Origin: an uncultured Alphaproteobacteria bacterium
GTDB taxonomy: Bacteria > Pseudomonadota > Alphaproteobacteria > HIMB59 > GCA-002718135
Reading direction: 5' to 3'
DNA length: 62,240 bases
Assembly: GCA_902603095.1 (NCBI GenBank)
Contig: CACKTS010000004.1
Location: forward strand, 1-62,240
Under the pieces are notes generated by a model. That model saw nothing but the letters and a program-made list of their open reading frames with translations. It had not been told where the DNA came from and ran no database searches. The position numbers and the translations under genes are program-made. Below, in pieces: positions 29,334 to 38,659 of the stretch. Numbering within the stretch: position 1 is the first letter of the stretch; each line of letters begins with the position of its first letter.

Positions 29334-30291
29334 AAATAAAAAAAAAATAAATACAAATGATATTTTTGGAGTATCCTGTAATTTTGATGTTTTTGCTTTT
29401 GAAGATAGAAGTGAGCATGTTCCTGAAATTGACGATACATACTGTTTTGACCCTGAAACAACAATTGCAATTCTAGCAGGCTTTGCAAATAATAGAAGAG
29501 TACTTGTTCAAGGATATCATGGAACAGGCAAATCAACTCATATAGAACAAATAGCAGCTCGCTTAAATTGGCCTTGTATAAGAGTCAACTTAGATAGTCA
29601 TATAAGTAGAATTGATTTATTAGGAAAAGATGCAATAGTTCTAAAAGATGGGAAGCAAATAACTGAATTTCAAGATGGTATTTTACCATGGGCATATTCA
29701 AATCCAGTTGCTTTAGTTTTTGATGAATATGATGCAGGTAGACCAGATGTAATGTTCGTAATTCAGCGCATTTTAGAAACTGATGGTAAATTAACATTAC
29801 TTGATCAATCAAGAGTCCTAAAACCTAATAAATATTTTAGATTATTTGCAACGGCAAATACTGTTGGGCTTGGTGATACATCAGGACTATATCATGGAAC
29901 TCAGCAAATAAATCAAGGTCAAATGGACAGATGGAATATTGTCACAATACTTAATTATCTTGCTAAGGATGAAGAAGAAAAAATTATTGTAAGTAAAGTC
30001 AAAAAATTAAATAATAAAAATGGTAAAGAAATTGTGAAAGCAATGGTTGCTACAGCAGATTTAACAAGATCAGGATTTATCAATGGTGATATTTCAACTG
30101 TAATGAGTCCTAGAACAGTTTTAACATGGGCTGAAAATTATTTAATGCTTGATGATGTTGAGTATGCATTTAAGCTATCGTTTTTAAATAGATGTGATGA
30201 ATTAGAAAGACCTATAATTGAAGAATATTTTCAAAGATCATTTGGTATAGATATTTCTGATGCAAAGGTAGTAAATGTTAAAGAATCATGA
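29320..30291 (+). CDS. cobS: CobS-type AAA+ ATPase
   Basis: ATPase subunit of the CobNST cobaltochelatase family, 323 residues. Walker A is GYHGTGKST (65-73), Walker B is LVFDEYD, and sensor 1 is FATANT. The conserved N-terminal region [20 protein letters not shown] is diagnostic of CobS over other MoxR ATPases. It overlaps dnaJ by 14 and cobT by 17 bases. No cobN or other cobalamin gene is in this window, so chelation of cobalt cannot be assumed. Confidence 0.92.
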   Translation: MMENKNKKKINTNDIFGVSCNFDVFAFEDRSEHVPEIDDTYCFDPETTIAILAGFANNRRVLVQGYHGTGKSTHIEQIAARLNWPCIRVNLDSHISRIDLLGKDAIVLKDGKQITEFQDGILPWAYSNPVALVFDEYDAGRPDVMFVIQRILETDGKLTLLDQSRVLKPNKYFRLFATANTVGLGDTSGLYHGTQQINQGQMDRWNIVTILNYLAKDEEEKIIVSKVKKLNNKNGKEIVKAMVATADLTRSGFINGDISTVMSPRTVLTWAENYLMLDDVEYAFKLSFLNRCDELERPIIEEYFQRSFGIDISDAKVVNVKES

Positions 30292-32056
30292 AATTCTTGA
30301 GGAATTTAAAAAATCACTAATTGCTACTACAAAATCTATTAGTAAAAATGAAAAAGTCGAAGTAAATTTTATAAAAGAAAGTCCATCTATTGAAGGTAAT
30401 TTAATAAATCTTTCTGAGCCTAATATCGAGAGTATAAAAAAAAACTTAACTTATTCTAGAGCTGAAGCAGATAGTTTAGCTCTTGTATTTAGGTTTCATT
30501 CAAAAGAAATACACAAAAATCTCATCAATAATGATGAAATAAACAATGAAATTTTGAATGAAGTAGAACAATCTAGAGTTGAGGCAAAAGGCTCAATTTT
30601 ATTTAAAGGAATTAAAGCAAATATTTCAAAAAAACATTTACTAGATCTTAAAAAAAAAACTATTAATCAAGAAAAAAAAATTCCAAATGCTTTTAAATAT
30701 GTTGCTTATGAAAAATTTTTAGATGTTGATTTTGGTAAATTTAATGAAAATAATAGAAAGATTATTAAAGAAAAACTAGGAAAAGATTATGAAAAAATAT
30801 TTAAAGATTTAAGAAAAAGTATTGATGATCAAAAAACTTTTGGCTCAAAAATAAAAAAATATTTAGAAGATTATGGTTTATTTGAAAATAGTGAAAATAC
30901 AAAAACTTCAGATGATATAAATCAAGAAAATGAAGAAAATAATCAAGAAAATCAAAATAATAAAGATAGCAATCAAAATAATGATGAAAAAAATCCAAGT
31001 AAAATAGACTCAGACACATCAGAAGTTGATTTAAAACAAACTGCATCAACGGAGGAAAGTGATGATATAGGTGATGATTCTGTTGAGGGTGATATAGAAT
31101 ATTTTCCTAAAATAGAATCAATAAATATTAAAGATACATATAAAATTTATACTAAAGATTATGATGAGGTTATTAATGCAAATGAGCTTTGTGATATAAA
31201 GGAGTTACAAAAATTACGTTCAAACTTAGATAAACAAGTTTTTTCTTTTCTACCATTAATAACAAAGATTGCTAATAGACTTCAACGAAAATTGCTTGCT
31301 CAACAAAATAGAAATTGGAATTTTAATATGGAAGAAGGTTATTTAGATACATCTAGACTATCAAGAATAATTGCCAACCCTCAAAATAAATTATCTTACA
31401 AAAAAGAAAAAGAAGTTGAATTCAAAGATACAATAGTATCTCTATTGATAGATAATTCTGGATCTATGAGAGGAAGGCCAATTACAGTAGCTGCATTATG
31501 TAGTGATATTCTATCAAAAACACTTGAGAGATGTCTAATTAAAACTGAAATACTTGGATTCACAACTAAGGCTTGGAAAGGTGGGGAATCAAGAGAAAAA
31601 TGGATCAAAAATGGAAAACCAACAAAACCAGGCAGGTTAAATGATTTAAGGCATATAATTTATAAATCAGCTGACTCACCATCAAGAAGATCAAAACAAA
31701 ATTTAGGACTACTGTTAAGAGAGGGTATATTAAAAGAAAATATAGACGGTGAGGCATTAAATTGGGCTAATAATAGATTAAAGATCCGTAATGAAAAAAG
31801 AAAGATACTTATAGTTATAAGTGATGGTGCGCCAGTAGATGATTCGACATTATCAGTAAATCCAGGAAATTATCTTGAAAAAAACTTGAGAGAAACAATC
31901 AATAAAATTCAGGATAAAGGAGAGGTTGAATTAGTTGCGATTGGAATTGGTCATGATGTATCAAGATATTATTCAAAAGCAGTAACTATTATGGATGTAG
32001 ATCAGTTAGGAGAGGTATTACTGAATGAGTTGTCTGAAATTTTTAATATTAACTAA
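30275..32056 (+). CDS. cobT: CobT-type von Willebrand factor A protein
   Basis: The 593-residue partner of CobS. The N-terminal half is helical. A long acidic Asn/Glu/Gln-rich linker occupies about residues 205-270. The C-terminal VWA domain (about 395-590) carries the metal-binding MIDAS motif DNSGSMRG and [12 protein letters not shown]. CobS and CobT form a chaperone-like ring that drives metal insertion by CobN. It overlaps the convergent tgt gene by 8 bp (TTAACTAA). Confidence 0.92.
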   Translation: MLKNHEILEEFKKSLIATTKSISKNEKVEVNFIKESPSIEGNLINLSEPNIESIKKNLTYSRAEADSLALVFRFHSKEIHKNLINNDEINNEILNEVEQSRVEAKGSILFKGIKANISKKHLLDLKKKTINQEKKIPNAFKYVAYEKFLDVDFGKFNENNRKIIKEKLGKDYEKIFKDLRKSIDDQKTFGSKIKKYLEDYGLFENSENTKTSDDINQENEENNQENQNNKDSNQNNDEKNPSKIDSDTSEVDLKQTASTEESDDIGDDSVEGDIEYFPKIESINIKDTYKIYTKDYDEVINANELCDIKELQKLRSNLDKQVFSFLPLITKIANRLQRKLLAQQNRNWNFNMEEGYLDTSRLSRIIANPQNKLSYKKEKEVEFKDTIVSLLIDNSGSMRGRPITVAALCSDILSKTLERCLIKTEILGFTTKAWKGGESREKWIKNGKPTKPGRLNDLRHIIYKSADSPSRRSKQNLGLLLREGILKENIDGEALNWANNRLKIRNEKRKILIVISDGAPVDDSTLSVNPGNYLEKNLRETINKIQDKGEVELVAIGIGHDVSRYYSKAVTIMDVDQLGEVLLNELSEIFNIN

Positions 32057-33242
32057 ACCATTCTTTTTCAGCCCTTTCTAAGTTATCATTCTCAATAGAA
32101 TCTCTAATTATACTCATTAGATTATTCATAAAAAAAATATTATGAGATGTAATAAGATTAAGGCCAAGTAATTCACCAGATTTAAATAAATGATGAAGAT
32201 ATGCTAATGAATAATTTCTACATGTTGAACATTGGCAATTTTTATCAATTGGTGATAAATCTTTTCCAAAGCGTACATTTTTAATATTTAACTTACCTTT
32301 TTTTCCTTTTATTAAAGCTGTGCCATGTCTTGCTAGCCTAGTTGGACTTACACAGTCAAATGTATCAATACCACTCTTAACTAAATTCCAAATATCATTT
32401 GGATCACCAATTCCAAGAAGGTGTATGGGGTGTTTATTGCCTAATTTTGGAGCTGAAAATTTTACAACTTTATACATTTCTTCTTTTGAAGAGCCTAAAC
32501 TTCCTCCTATTGCTATGCCAAAAGTATCCATTTTATTTAAATTAAAATCAATACTTTCTTCACGGAGGTCTTCATAAATACCTCCTTGAACTATACCATA
32601 TAATTTCTGCTCACCAGCTGAGCCAAAACCTGACTTAAATTTAATATTTGTATTTAGACTATTAAAAGATCTTATTGCCCATCTATGACTTCTTTTCATA
32701 GAGCTATTTGTATAAGTTTTATCAACATGAAATGGAGTGCATTCATCAAAAACCAGTATTAAATCTGCACCAAGATTTCTTTGAATTTGAATTGATTTTT
32801 CAGGTGATAATAGTTTAAATGAACCATCTAAATATGATTTAAATAAACTTCCTTCTTCATTAATATTTAACAAACTTTTATTTTTTATAGCATTTGATCT
32901 CCCTTTAATTTCATCTGCTACAGAGCCATGACCCAAAGAAAAAATCTGAAAACCTCCACTGTCAGTAAGCATAGGACCTTCCCAATTCATAAATTTATGT
33001 AATCCACCATGATTTGCTATTAATTCACCACCTGGTTGAAGCATCAAGTGATAAGTATTTGAAAGTATGATTTGTGTATTATTTTTTTTAGCTTCTACTG
33101 TTGAGAATGATTTAAGTGATGCTTTTGTAGCACAAAAAATAAATGCAGGTGTATGAATTTTTCCATGTGGTGTAAGTATTTCACCAGTTCTTGCATTGTT
33201 TTTTGTAGAAGATTTTTTTACATTCCAACTAAATTTTTTCAT
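32049..33242 (-). CDS. tgt: tRNA-guanine transglycosylase, non-standard subtype
   Basis: Swaps guanine 34 of GUN-anticodon tRNAs for a queuosine-type base. Of the two catalytic aspartates, D94 is in DSGGFQIFS and the other in [14 protein letters not shown]; zinc ligands are CQCSTC plus a later His. The start is the ATG at 33242 (397 residues), inside the end of yhhQ; an upstream extension to 33290 is unlikely. Two oddities: about 18 extra residues (near 105-130, [14 protein letters not shown]) between the first Asp and DECTP, and GGSLG at 246-250 where E. coli-type enzymes have GGLAVGE. This may alter base choice. Confidence 0.93.
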   Translation of the reverse strand: MKKFSWNVKKSSTKNNARTGEILTPHGKIHTPAFIFCATKASLKSFSTVEAKKNNTQIILSNTYHLMLQPGGELIANHGGLHKFMNWEGPMLTDSGGFQIFSLGHGSVADEIKGRSNAIKNKSLLNINEEGSLFKSYLDGSFKLLSPEKSIQIQRNLGADLILVFDECTPFHVDKTYTNSSMKRSHRWAIRSFNSLNTNIKFKSGFGSAGEQKLYGIVQGGIYEDLREESIDFNLNKMDTFGIAIGGSLGSSKEEMYKVVKFSAPKLGNKHPIHLLGIGDPNDIWNLVKSGIDTFDCVSPTRLARHGTALIKGKKGKLNIKNVRFGKDLSPIDKNCQCSTCRNYSLAYLHHLFKSGELLGLNLITSHNIFFMNNLMSIIRDSIENDNLERAEKEWFS

Positions 33243-33972
33243 TTTTTGGAATAAATAATTTAGATAAATAAATAATAGGAGTGTCAACAAGAGCGATAAA
33301 AATTCTTAGAATATAAGTACCAAAAATATAGATCATGACTACATTATATAATGATTCAGGATTTGGATTTAAAATTATCCATGCAAGTAAGCTAAATAAG
33401 GTATTATCAACTAAAGAAGATAAAATTGTTGATAGATTATTTCTAAGCCATAAAAATCTATTTGAAGTAAAATTTTTAATAAATGAATAAATCCAAATAT
33501 CAAAATACTGGCTTGCTAAATATGCAATCATACTTGCTATAAAGAATCTAGAAATTGGTGTAAAAATATTTTCTAAACTATTTTGAGAAAAATCACTTTC
33601 TGAAGGTTGAAAACCTATTGTAATCAACATGATAATTGTGATGAATAAGAAACTTGTAAAACCAATAATTACATTTTTTCTTGCTTTTTCTTTACCAAAG
33701 TGTTCAGATAAAATATCTGTACAAAGAAAAGTTGAAGCAAATAAAATAGTTCCTAATGCTACTGGTTCTGGCGAGTAAAAGAAATCTACAGTCTTAAGTA
33801 CTTGAATATTACCTACAATTAATGCAAAAGCTGAGTAAATATAGAGCCCAACATATCCAAATAATTTTAAAAAAATTAAAATTGAAAAAAAACAAAAAAG
33901 AAGCATTATTAGCCACAATACAAAAGTATTTAATGTACTCAAATATGTTGTTAAGCTTATAAAAATATCCAT
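33229..33972 (-). CDS. yhhQ: Queuosine precursor transporter
   Basis: A 247-residue inner-membrane protein of the YhhQ/DUF165 family, which imports queuosine precursors such as preQ0 and preQ1, or queuine in some bacteria. It has about seven hydrophobic helices and the signature LCTDILSEHFGKEKARK. Its end overlaps the tgt start by 14 bp. No preQ1 biosynthesis gene is in the window. The pairing suggests queuosine by salvage rather than synthesis. Confidence 0.9.
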   Translation of the reverse strand: MDIFISLTTYLSTLNTFVLWLIMLLFCFFSILIFLKLFGYVGLYIYSAFALIVGNIQVLKTVDFFYSPEPVALGTILFASTFLCTDILSEHFGKEKARKNVIIGFTSFLFITIIMLITIGFQPSESDFSQNSLENIFTPISRFFIASMIAYLASQYFDIWIYSFIKNFTSNRFLWLRNNLSTILSSLVDNTLFSLLAWIILNPNPESLYNVVMIYIFGTYILRIFIALVDTPIIYLSKLFIPKNEKI

Positions 33973-33979
33973 TAAAGGA

Positions 33980-34261
33980 TTAGTTATTTATATTAAGAAT
34001 TGTTTTTTTTAATTTTTTTGCCTTTTCTGGAAGTTTGCTATTTGGAGTAGATTCTAAAAAATCGTCTAATCCTCCTTTTTTTTCAACAGTTCTTATTGTG
34101 CTTGCAGCAACTTTTAGTTGAATTTTTTGACCAAGTTTCTCACTTAAAAAAGTAACTTTTTGAAGATTAGGTAAAAATCTTCTTTTAGTTCTATTTTTTG
34201 CATGACTGACATTGTTTCCAGTTTGGAATGTTTTTCCAGTTAATTCACATTTCATGGACAT
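33980..34261 (-). CDS. rpmB: Ribosomal protein L28
   Basis: A 93-residue large-subunit protein. It starts MSMKCELTGKTFQTGNNVSH and continues KNRTKRRFLPNLQKV; KVAASTIRTVEKKGGLDDFL ends the conserved part. I chose the ATG at 34261; the frame remains open to 34303 but the extra residues do not belong to L28. The four-cysteine zinc site of some L28s is absent, leaving one cysteine. Confidence 0.95.
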   Translation of the reverse strand: MSMKCELTGKTFQTGNNVSHAKNRTKRRFLPNLQKVTFLSEKLGQKIQLKVAASTIRTVEKKGGLDDFLESTPNSKLPEKAKKLKKTILNINN

Positions 34262-34305
34262 AATGGTTGGGGTAGTAAATATAAATGATAATTTGTCAAG
34301 CAAAG

Positions 34306-35178
34306 TTAAGTGGAAAAATTACTACATAAGTAAGTAGGTCTAGACTCCCATTTATTAGACTTTTCTATATTATTTAACCCAATTTGAAGACCTTCTTCAA
34401 ATAAATCTTTATGTATTCCACTTGATATAAGAACACTATCAATTCCAAAATTATTAGCGCCTAAAATATCATGGTCTAAAGAGTCGCCTATAGCAATAGT
34501 TCTAGATAAATTTAATCCACTAATTTTCTTTGTAGACTCAATGTATATTTCTTTGTTTGGCTTACCCAAAATAATAACTTTGCCACCCATATGTTCATAC
34601 AAATCTGCAATAGTACCCATACAAAACACATTACTTGCGTTATTTTTTTCTACAGTCACAAAATCAGGATTAGCACAAAACATAATTAAATTTAAGTCTA
34701 ATGCTTTTTTTAATATTGGTACATAATCTAAAGGTTCTGTTTTTTCAAATGGAGTACATGCAAGTATAAAGTTTGCTTCATTAATATTTGAAACAAAATT
34801 AAATTTATTTAAACCCTTTCTAAAATCTAAACCATCTTCTTTTGAAGCATTATAAATATGAAAACAATTTTTTAATTCTTTTTCATAATTATCGATTGAA
34901 TTAAACAGTTCCTGCCATATCATTTCACCACTAGTCATCACTTCAACAAAATGATTTTTGTTAAAACCTAAATCTTTTAGTTTATTAACTGAATTTATTT
35001 TTCTTCTTGATGAGTTTGAAATAATTAATAATTTCTTATTTTTTTGAATTAGAGTATTTATTGATTTAATGGCGAATTCATAGCCTTTTTTTCCATCGTG
35101 CATAACACCCCATTGATCTAAGATAAAAAAATCATAAGAATCTATAATTTCTAAAATATTGTATATGATCTTTGTCAT
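34306..35178 (-). CDS. HAD-IIA family hydrolase (TIGR01459 type)
   Basis: A 290-residue HAD phosphatase-like protein. Motif I is FILDQWGVMHDG, with Trp where most HADs have the second catalytic Asp, as is usual for this DxWGV subfamily. Motif II is IISNSSRR and motif IV IAIGDSLDHDILGA. NagD-like nucleotide or sugar phosphatase activity is possible; the substrate is unknown. Its ATG overlaps the pyrD stop by one base. Confidence 0.85.
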   Translation of the reverse strand: MTKIIYNILEIIDSYDFFILDQWGVMHDGKKGYEFAIKSINTLIQKNKKLLIISNSSRRKINSVNKLKDLGFNKNHFVEVMTSGEMIWQELFNSIDNYEKELKNCFHIYNASKEDGLDFRKGLNKFNFVSNINEANFILACTPFEKTEPLDYVPILKKALDLNLIMFCANPDFVTVEKNNASNVFCMGTIADLYEHMGGKVIILGKPNKEIYIESTKKISGLNLSRTIAIGDSLDHDILGANNFGIDSVLISSGIHKDLFEEGLQIGLNNIEKSNKWESRPTYLCSNFST

Positions 35179-36230
35179 TAAGTTGATCTTCCAACAACCT
35201 CGGAAATATTTTTATAACCATCTGTTAAAACAAGTCCATTTAATTCTGTTAAAATATTTTTTATTATTTGCGGTCCCTGAAAAGTAAGGGCAGTATACAA
35301 TTGAACTAAACAAGCCCCTGCTTTAATTTTCTCATAACATTCATAACCATTTGAAACTCCTCCTACACCTATTAAAGGAATTTGACCGTTAGTAAGAGAG
35401 TACATTTTTTTTAAAATTATAGTTGAATCAATAAAAATAGGTTTACCACTTAATCCACCTAATTCATTTTTATAATACGAAATTAATGATTTAGGACGCT
35501 TAATACTTGAGTTAGAAATGATTAAACCGTTAATATTGTTTGCCAGTGCCATTAAAGCAATGTCTCTTAATTGTTCATCATCAAGATCTGGAGAAATTTT
35601 TATAAATATAGGCTTATTATTTAATTCTTTGATTTCAAATTGTTTACTTTGTATTTTTTTTACTAAAGCCTCAATTCTACCACGCAATTGCAAATCTCTT
35701 AATCCTGGTGTGTTAGGAGATGAAATATTAATAGTTATATAATTTCCATATTCACCAAGTTTTTCAATGCAATACAAATAATCATCAAAATCATTTTTAG
35801 TAGATTTATTTTTACCAATATTAACACCTACAACGCTATTAATTTCTTTATTTTGATAAAATTCTATAAGATTGTTTAATATTCTATCACTCCCTTTATT
35901 ATTAAAACCTAGATGGTTAATAACGGCTTCATCTTCTAATAATCTAAAAATTCTTGGTTTTTGATTACCTTTTTGTGGATTAGGAGTTACTGTTCCAACT
36001 TCAACAAATCCAAAACCATAACGAATCATTGGTAGTATAACTTCAGCATTTTTATCAAAACCAGCAGCAAGACCTAAGGGGTTTTCAAAATCTATACCAA
36101 GAATGTTCTGCTTTAGCGTTGTGTATTCTTGGTTTTTTTTAATACCAAAAATAAAATTATATTTCAAAAGTTTAATTGTAAACTCATGTGCCATTTCAGG
36201 TGGAAGGAGCCTTAATAAATTAATCAACAT
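35178..36230 (-). CDS. pyrD: Dihydroorotate dehydrogenase (quinone)
   Basis: Class 2 membrane-associated enzyme that oxidises dihydroorotate to orotate with quinone as acceptor. The N-terminal helix (LLRLLPPEMAHEFTIKLL) is the membrane-binding extension of class 2. LAAGFDKNAE, GVNIGKNK, INISSPNTPGLRDLQ (catalytic serine) and IGVGGVSNGYECYEKIKAGA follow. Length 350 is normal. Two bases separate it from lysK. Confidence 0.95.
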   Translation of the reverse strand: MLINLLRLLPPEMAHEFTIKLLKYNFIFGIKKNQEYTTLKQNILGIDFENPLGLAAGFDKNAEVILPMIRYGFGFVEVGTVTPNPQKGNQKPRIFRLLEDEAVINHLGFNNKGSDRILNNLIEFYQNKEINSVVGVNIGKNKSTKNDFDDYLYCIEKLGEYGNYITINISSPNTPGLRDLQLRGRIEALVKKIQSKQFEIKELNNKPIFIKISPDLDDEQLRDIALMALANNINGLIISNSSIKRPKSLISYYKNELGGLSGKPIFIDSTIILKKMYSLTNGQIPLIGVGGVSNGYECYEKIKAGACLVQLYTALTFQGPQIIKNILTELNGLVLTDGYKNISEVVGRST

Positions 36231-36232
36231 TT

Positions 36233-37831
36233 TTATGATTTATAAACTTCAATTTTTTTTTCAATTGCCTTAATAGTTTCCTCAATCCCATATAATTTGA
36301 TAAACGATCCTAAACGAGGCCCTTGTTTTTGACCTAATATAACTTGATATACAAGTTGAAAATAATCTTTTAAATTTTCAAATTTGTGATTTTTTCCAAT
36401 TTCATAGAGCAATGTTTGAATTTCTTCAGATGAACTATTGTTGTTTACTTTTAATTTCAAAATAGAAAGTATATCTTGAAAAATAGATATATTATTACTA
36501 TCAATTTTAAGATATTTTTTATTTGGCAAAACAAAATCATTATAATAATTAATTGAATGGTCAATTAATTTGTCAAATTCTGGATTGTTCATTGGATTAA
36601 TTTTTTTGTCATATTGATTAACAAAACCCCAAATTATATTTTTATCATCAGTATTACAAATACTAACAAGATTAGTTAGAGAGTTAAAAGTTATATCTGA
36701 TTTAAACCCTTTTGGATTACCTGAATGTATATGCCAAATTGGGCTATCAAATTTTTTTATCTGTTCAAGTTTTTCATAATTATTATAATGAGATATATAT
36801 TCATCCACTGTTTTTGGAATTACATCAAAAAAAAGTTTTTTTGCAGATTTTGGTTTTTGAAACATAAATAAAGATAAACTTTCAGGGGAACCGTAACGTA
36901 ACCATTCATCAACACTAATCCCATTACCAATTGATTTTGAAATCTTTTCACCATTTTCATCCAAAAACATTTCATAAATTAAGTTTACTGGAGGTTTTTT
37001 TCCTATAGCCTTACAAATTTTTGAAGCTAGATCTACGCTTTCTGTAAGATCTTTTCCACACATTTCATAATCGACACCCAATGACATCCATCTCATAGAC
37101 CAATCTACCTTCCATTGTAACTTACAATTACCACCTGTTACTAAAACTTCTACTTTCTTTTGATTTGTAGGTTCAGTGTAAACAATTGTATTTTTATTTG
37201 GTCTATATTCATCAATTTGTACTTGCAATACATTGCCTGTTTCTTGACTTATCGGTAAAAATGGACTGTAAGTATTTTGTCTTTCTTTTCTTAATGTAGG
37301 TAGAATGATCTCGAGTATTTTTTGATAATTATGAAGAATTTCAATTATAACGTTATCAAAAAATCCACTTCTATATTTTTCAGTTGAACTAATAAAATCG
37401 TAATCAAAATTAAATTCATCTAAAAAAGATCTCAATTTTGCATTATTGTGATGACCAAAACTTTCATATTTCTCGAAAGGATCAGGAATTGAAGTCAGAG
37501 GTTTACCTATATTATCAGCTAGCATTTTTTTGTTTGGGACATTTTCAGGAACTTTTCTTAAACCATCCATGTCATCTGAAAATGTATATAACTTAGTTGG
37601 ACAATCAATTAGAGACATAAAAGCATTTCTAACCATAGTAGTTCTTACAACCTCACCAAAAGTTCCTATATGTGGCAGGCCAGATGGACCATAACCAGTT
37701 TCAAATAATACATATCCTTTTTTTGGAGTTTTAAAATTTAACAAACTACCATTTCTTTTAATTAATTGCAGTGCTTCTTTAAAAGGCCAAGATTTTAAAT
37801 CTTTCTGGGTTTGATTATCAATTTTATTCAT
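36233..37831 (-). CDS. lysK: Class I lysyl-tRNA synthetase
   Basis: The archaeal-type lysyl-tRNA synthetase used by most alphaproteobacteria. The HIGH motif is GPSGLPHIGTFGE and the KMSKS loop is EKISKSIGNG. Length (532) matches. It overlaps marR upstream by 8 bp, so expression may depend on the MarR-controlled promoter. No class II lysS was seen in the window. Confidence 0.95.
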   Translation of the reverse strand: MNKIDNQTQKDLKSWPFKEALQLIKRNGSLLNFKTPKKGYVLFETGYGPSGLPHIGTFGEVVRTTMVRNAFMSLIDCPTKLYTFSDDMDGLRKVPENVPNKKMLADNIGKPLTSIPDPFEKYESFGHHNNAKLRSFLDEFNFDYDFISSTEKYRSGFFDNVIIEILHNYQKILEIILPTLRKERQNTYSPFLPISQETGNVLQVQIDEYRPNKNTIVYTEPTNQKKVEVLVTGGNCKLQWKVDWSMRWMSLGVDYEMCGKDLTESVDLASKICKAIGKKPPVNLIYEMFLDENGEKISKSIGNGISVDEWLRYGSPESLSLFMFQKPKSAKKLFFDVIPKTVDEYISHYNNYEKLEQIKKFDSPIWHIHSGNPKGFKSDITFNSLTNLVSICNTDDKNIIWGFVNQYDKKINPMNNPEFDKLIDHSINYYNDFVLPNKKYLKIDSNNISIFQDILSILKLKVNNNSSSEEIQTLLYEIGKNHKFENLKDYFQLVYQVILGQKQGPRLGSFIKLYGIEETIKAIEKKIEVYKS

Positions 37832-38285
37832 TATAGTTTGCTTTAATTCTTATTTTTTTACCCAATAACAATTTTAGAGAATTTATGAAATTAAAAGTTT
37901 CTTGATTAAGCTTACTAAAAAAATCATTCTCTATATTAATTACATCATTAATAATTTTTTCAACAATATTATTTCCTTCTTTTGTAAGTACTAATTTATT
38001 TGATCTGTTATCATTAGGTGTCATTTTTTTTATTAAATTCTTGTTATTTAATTTAGTTAACTTAGAACTTACAACTGATTTATCTATAAAAGAGTGTTTT
38101 ACTATATCTACTTGAGTAATATTTGTTGATAATTCAGATAAATTATAAATAGTTTCAAGAATTAAGTATTCATTAAAAGAAATATTAAATTTATTTATTT
38201 GGCTTCTAATTTTAGATTGCCACAGATTTGAAGTCTGCCAAATTAATAAACCTATTCTGTTCTCATTAAGAGAAATGTCTGCCAT
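37824..38285 (-). CDS. MarR family transcriptional regulator
   Basis: A 153-residue winged-helix regulator. The N-terminal dimer helix starts NENRIGLLIWQTSNLWQSKI. The recognition region is LSTNITQVDIVKHSFIDKSVVSSKLTKL, and the wing is MTPNDNRSNKLVLTKEG, with the Asp-x-Arg of the family. The start is ATG 38285, whose first base lies at the edge of a tandem palindromic operator, a strong sign of autoregulation. It overlaps lysK. Confidence 0.9.
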   Translation of the reverse strand: MADISLNENRIGLLIWQTSNLWQSKIRSQINKFNISFNEYLILETIYNLSELSTNITQVDIVKHSFIDKSVVSSKLTKLNNKNLIKKMTPNDNRSNKLVLTKEGNNIVEKIINDVINIENDFFSKLNQETFNFINSLKLLLGKKIRIKANYNE

Positions 38286-38311
38286 TTGTATACAAACTAT
38301 TTGTATACAAA
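38285..38311. promoter_or_regulatory. Tandem palindromic operator for the MarR regulator
   Basis: Two perfect 12-bp palindromes TTTGTATACAAA (38285-38296 and 38300-38311) are spaced 15 bp centre to centre, forming a direct repeat of TTTGTATACAAACTA. TTGTATACAA-type sites are usual for MarR and some GntR dimers. The first copy touches the A of the marR ATG, so binding would block initiation or elongation. A TATAAT -10 candidate on the minus strand lies at 38333-38338. No other copy was noticed in the window. Confidence 0.85.
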
Positions 38312-38350
38312 CTATTTAAAATTGTAAAGCAAATTATATAAATATTTTGT

Positions 38351-38659
38351 TTATTCTGGTGCTAGCTCCAATTCAAGACCATCAAGTTCCTCAGAAAGCT
38401 CAATTTGACAACTAAGTCTTGAGTTATTTTTAACATCAAAAGCTTGATCTAACATAGACTCCTCTTCATCACCTTTATGATTTAGCTTATCAAGCCAATT
38501 CTCCTTAATATAAACATGACATGTTGCACATGCACAACAGCCTCCGCAAGCAGCTTCAATATCAAGTCCTTCATCTCTTATAACTTCCATTAATGTTGAA
38601 TTATTATCTGCTTCCAAAATATGTTTAGTGCCATCTCGATTAATAACTGATATTTTCAT
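38351..38659 (-). CDS. fdx: [2Fe-2S] ferredoxin (ISC/adrenodoxin type)
   Basis: A 102-residue electron carrier. Cluster ligands are C38, C44, C47 and C84 (CGGCCACATCHVY, then LSCQIELSEELDGL), the adrenodoxin spacing. C41 and C42 are extra. The ATG overlaps the stop of the ferredoxin reductase gene (ATGA), so the pair is one unit. Likely acceptors are heme A synthase, encoded divergently just beyond the reductase, or iron-sulfur assembly; no isc or suf genes are near. Confidence 0.92.
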   Translation of the reverse strand: MKISVINRDGTKHILEADNNSTLMEVIRDEGLDIEAACGGCCACATCHVYIKENWLDKLNHKGDEEESMLDQAFDVKNNSRLSCQIELSEELDGLELELAPE

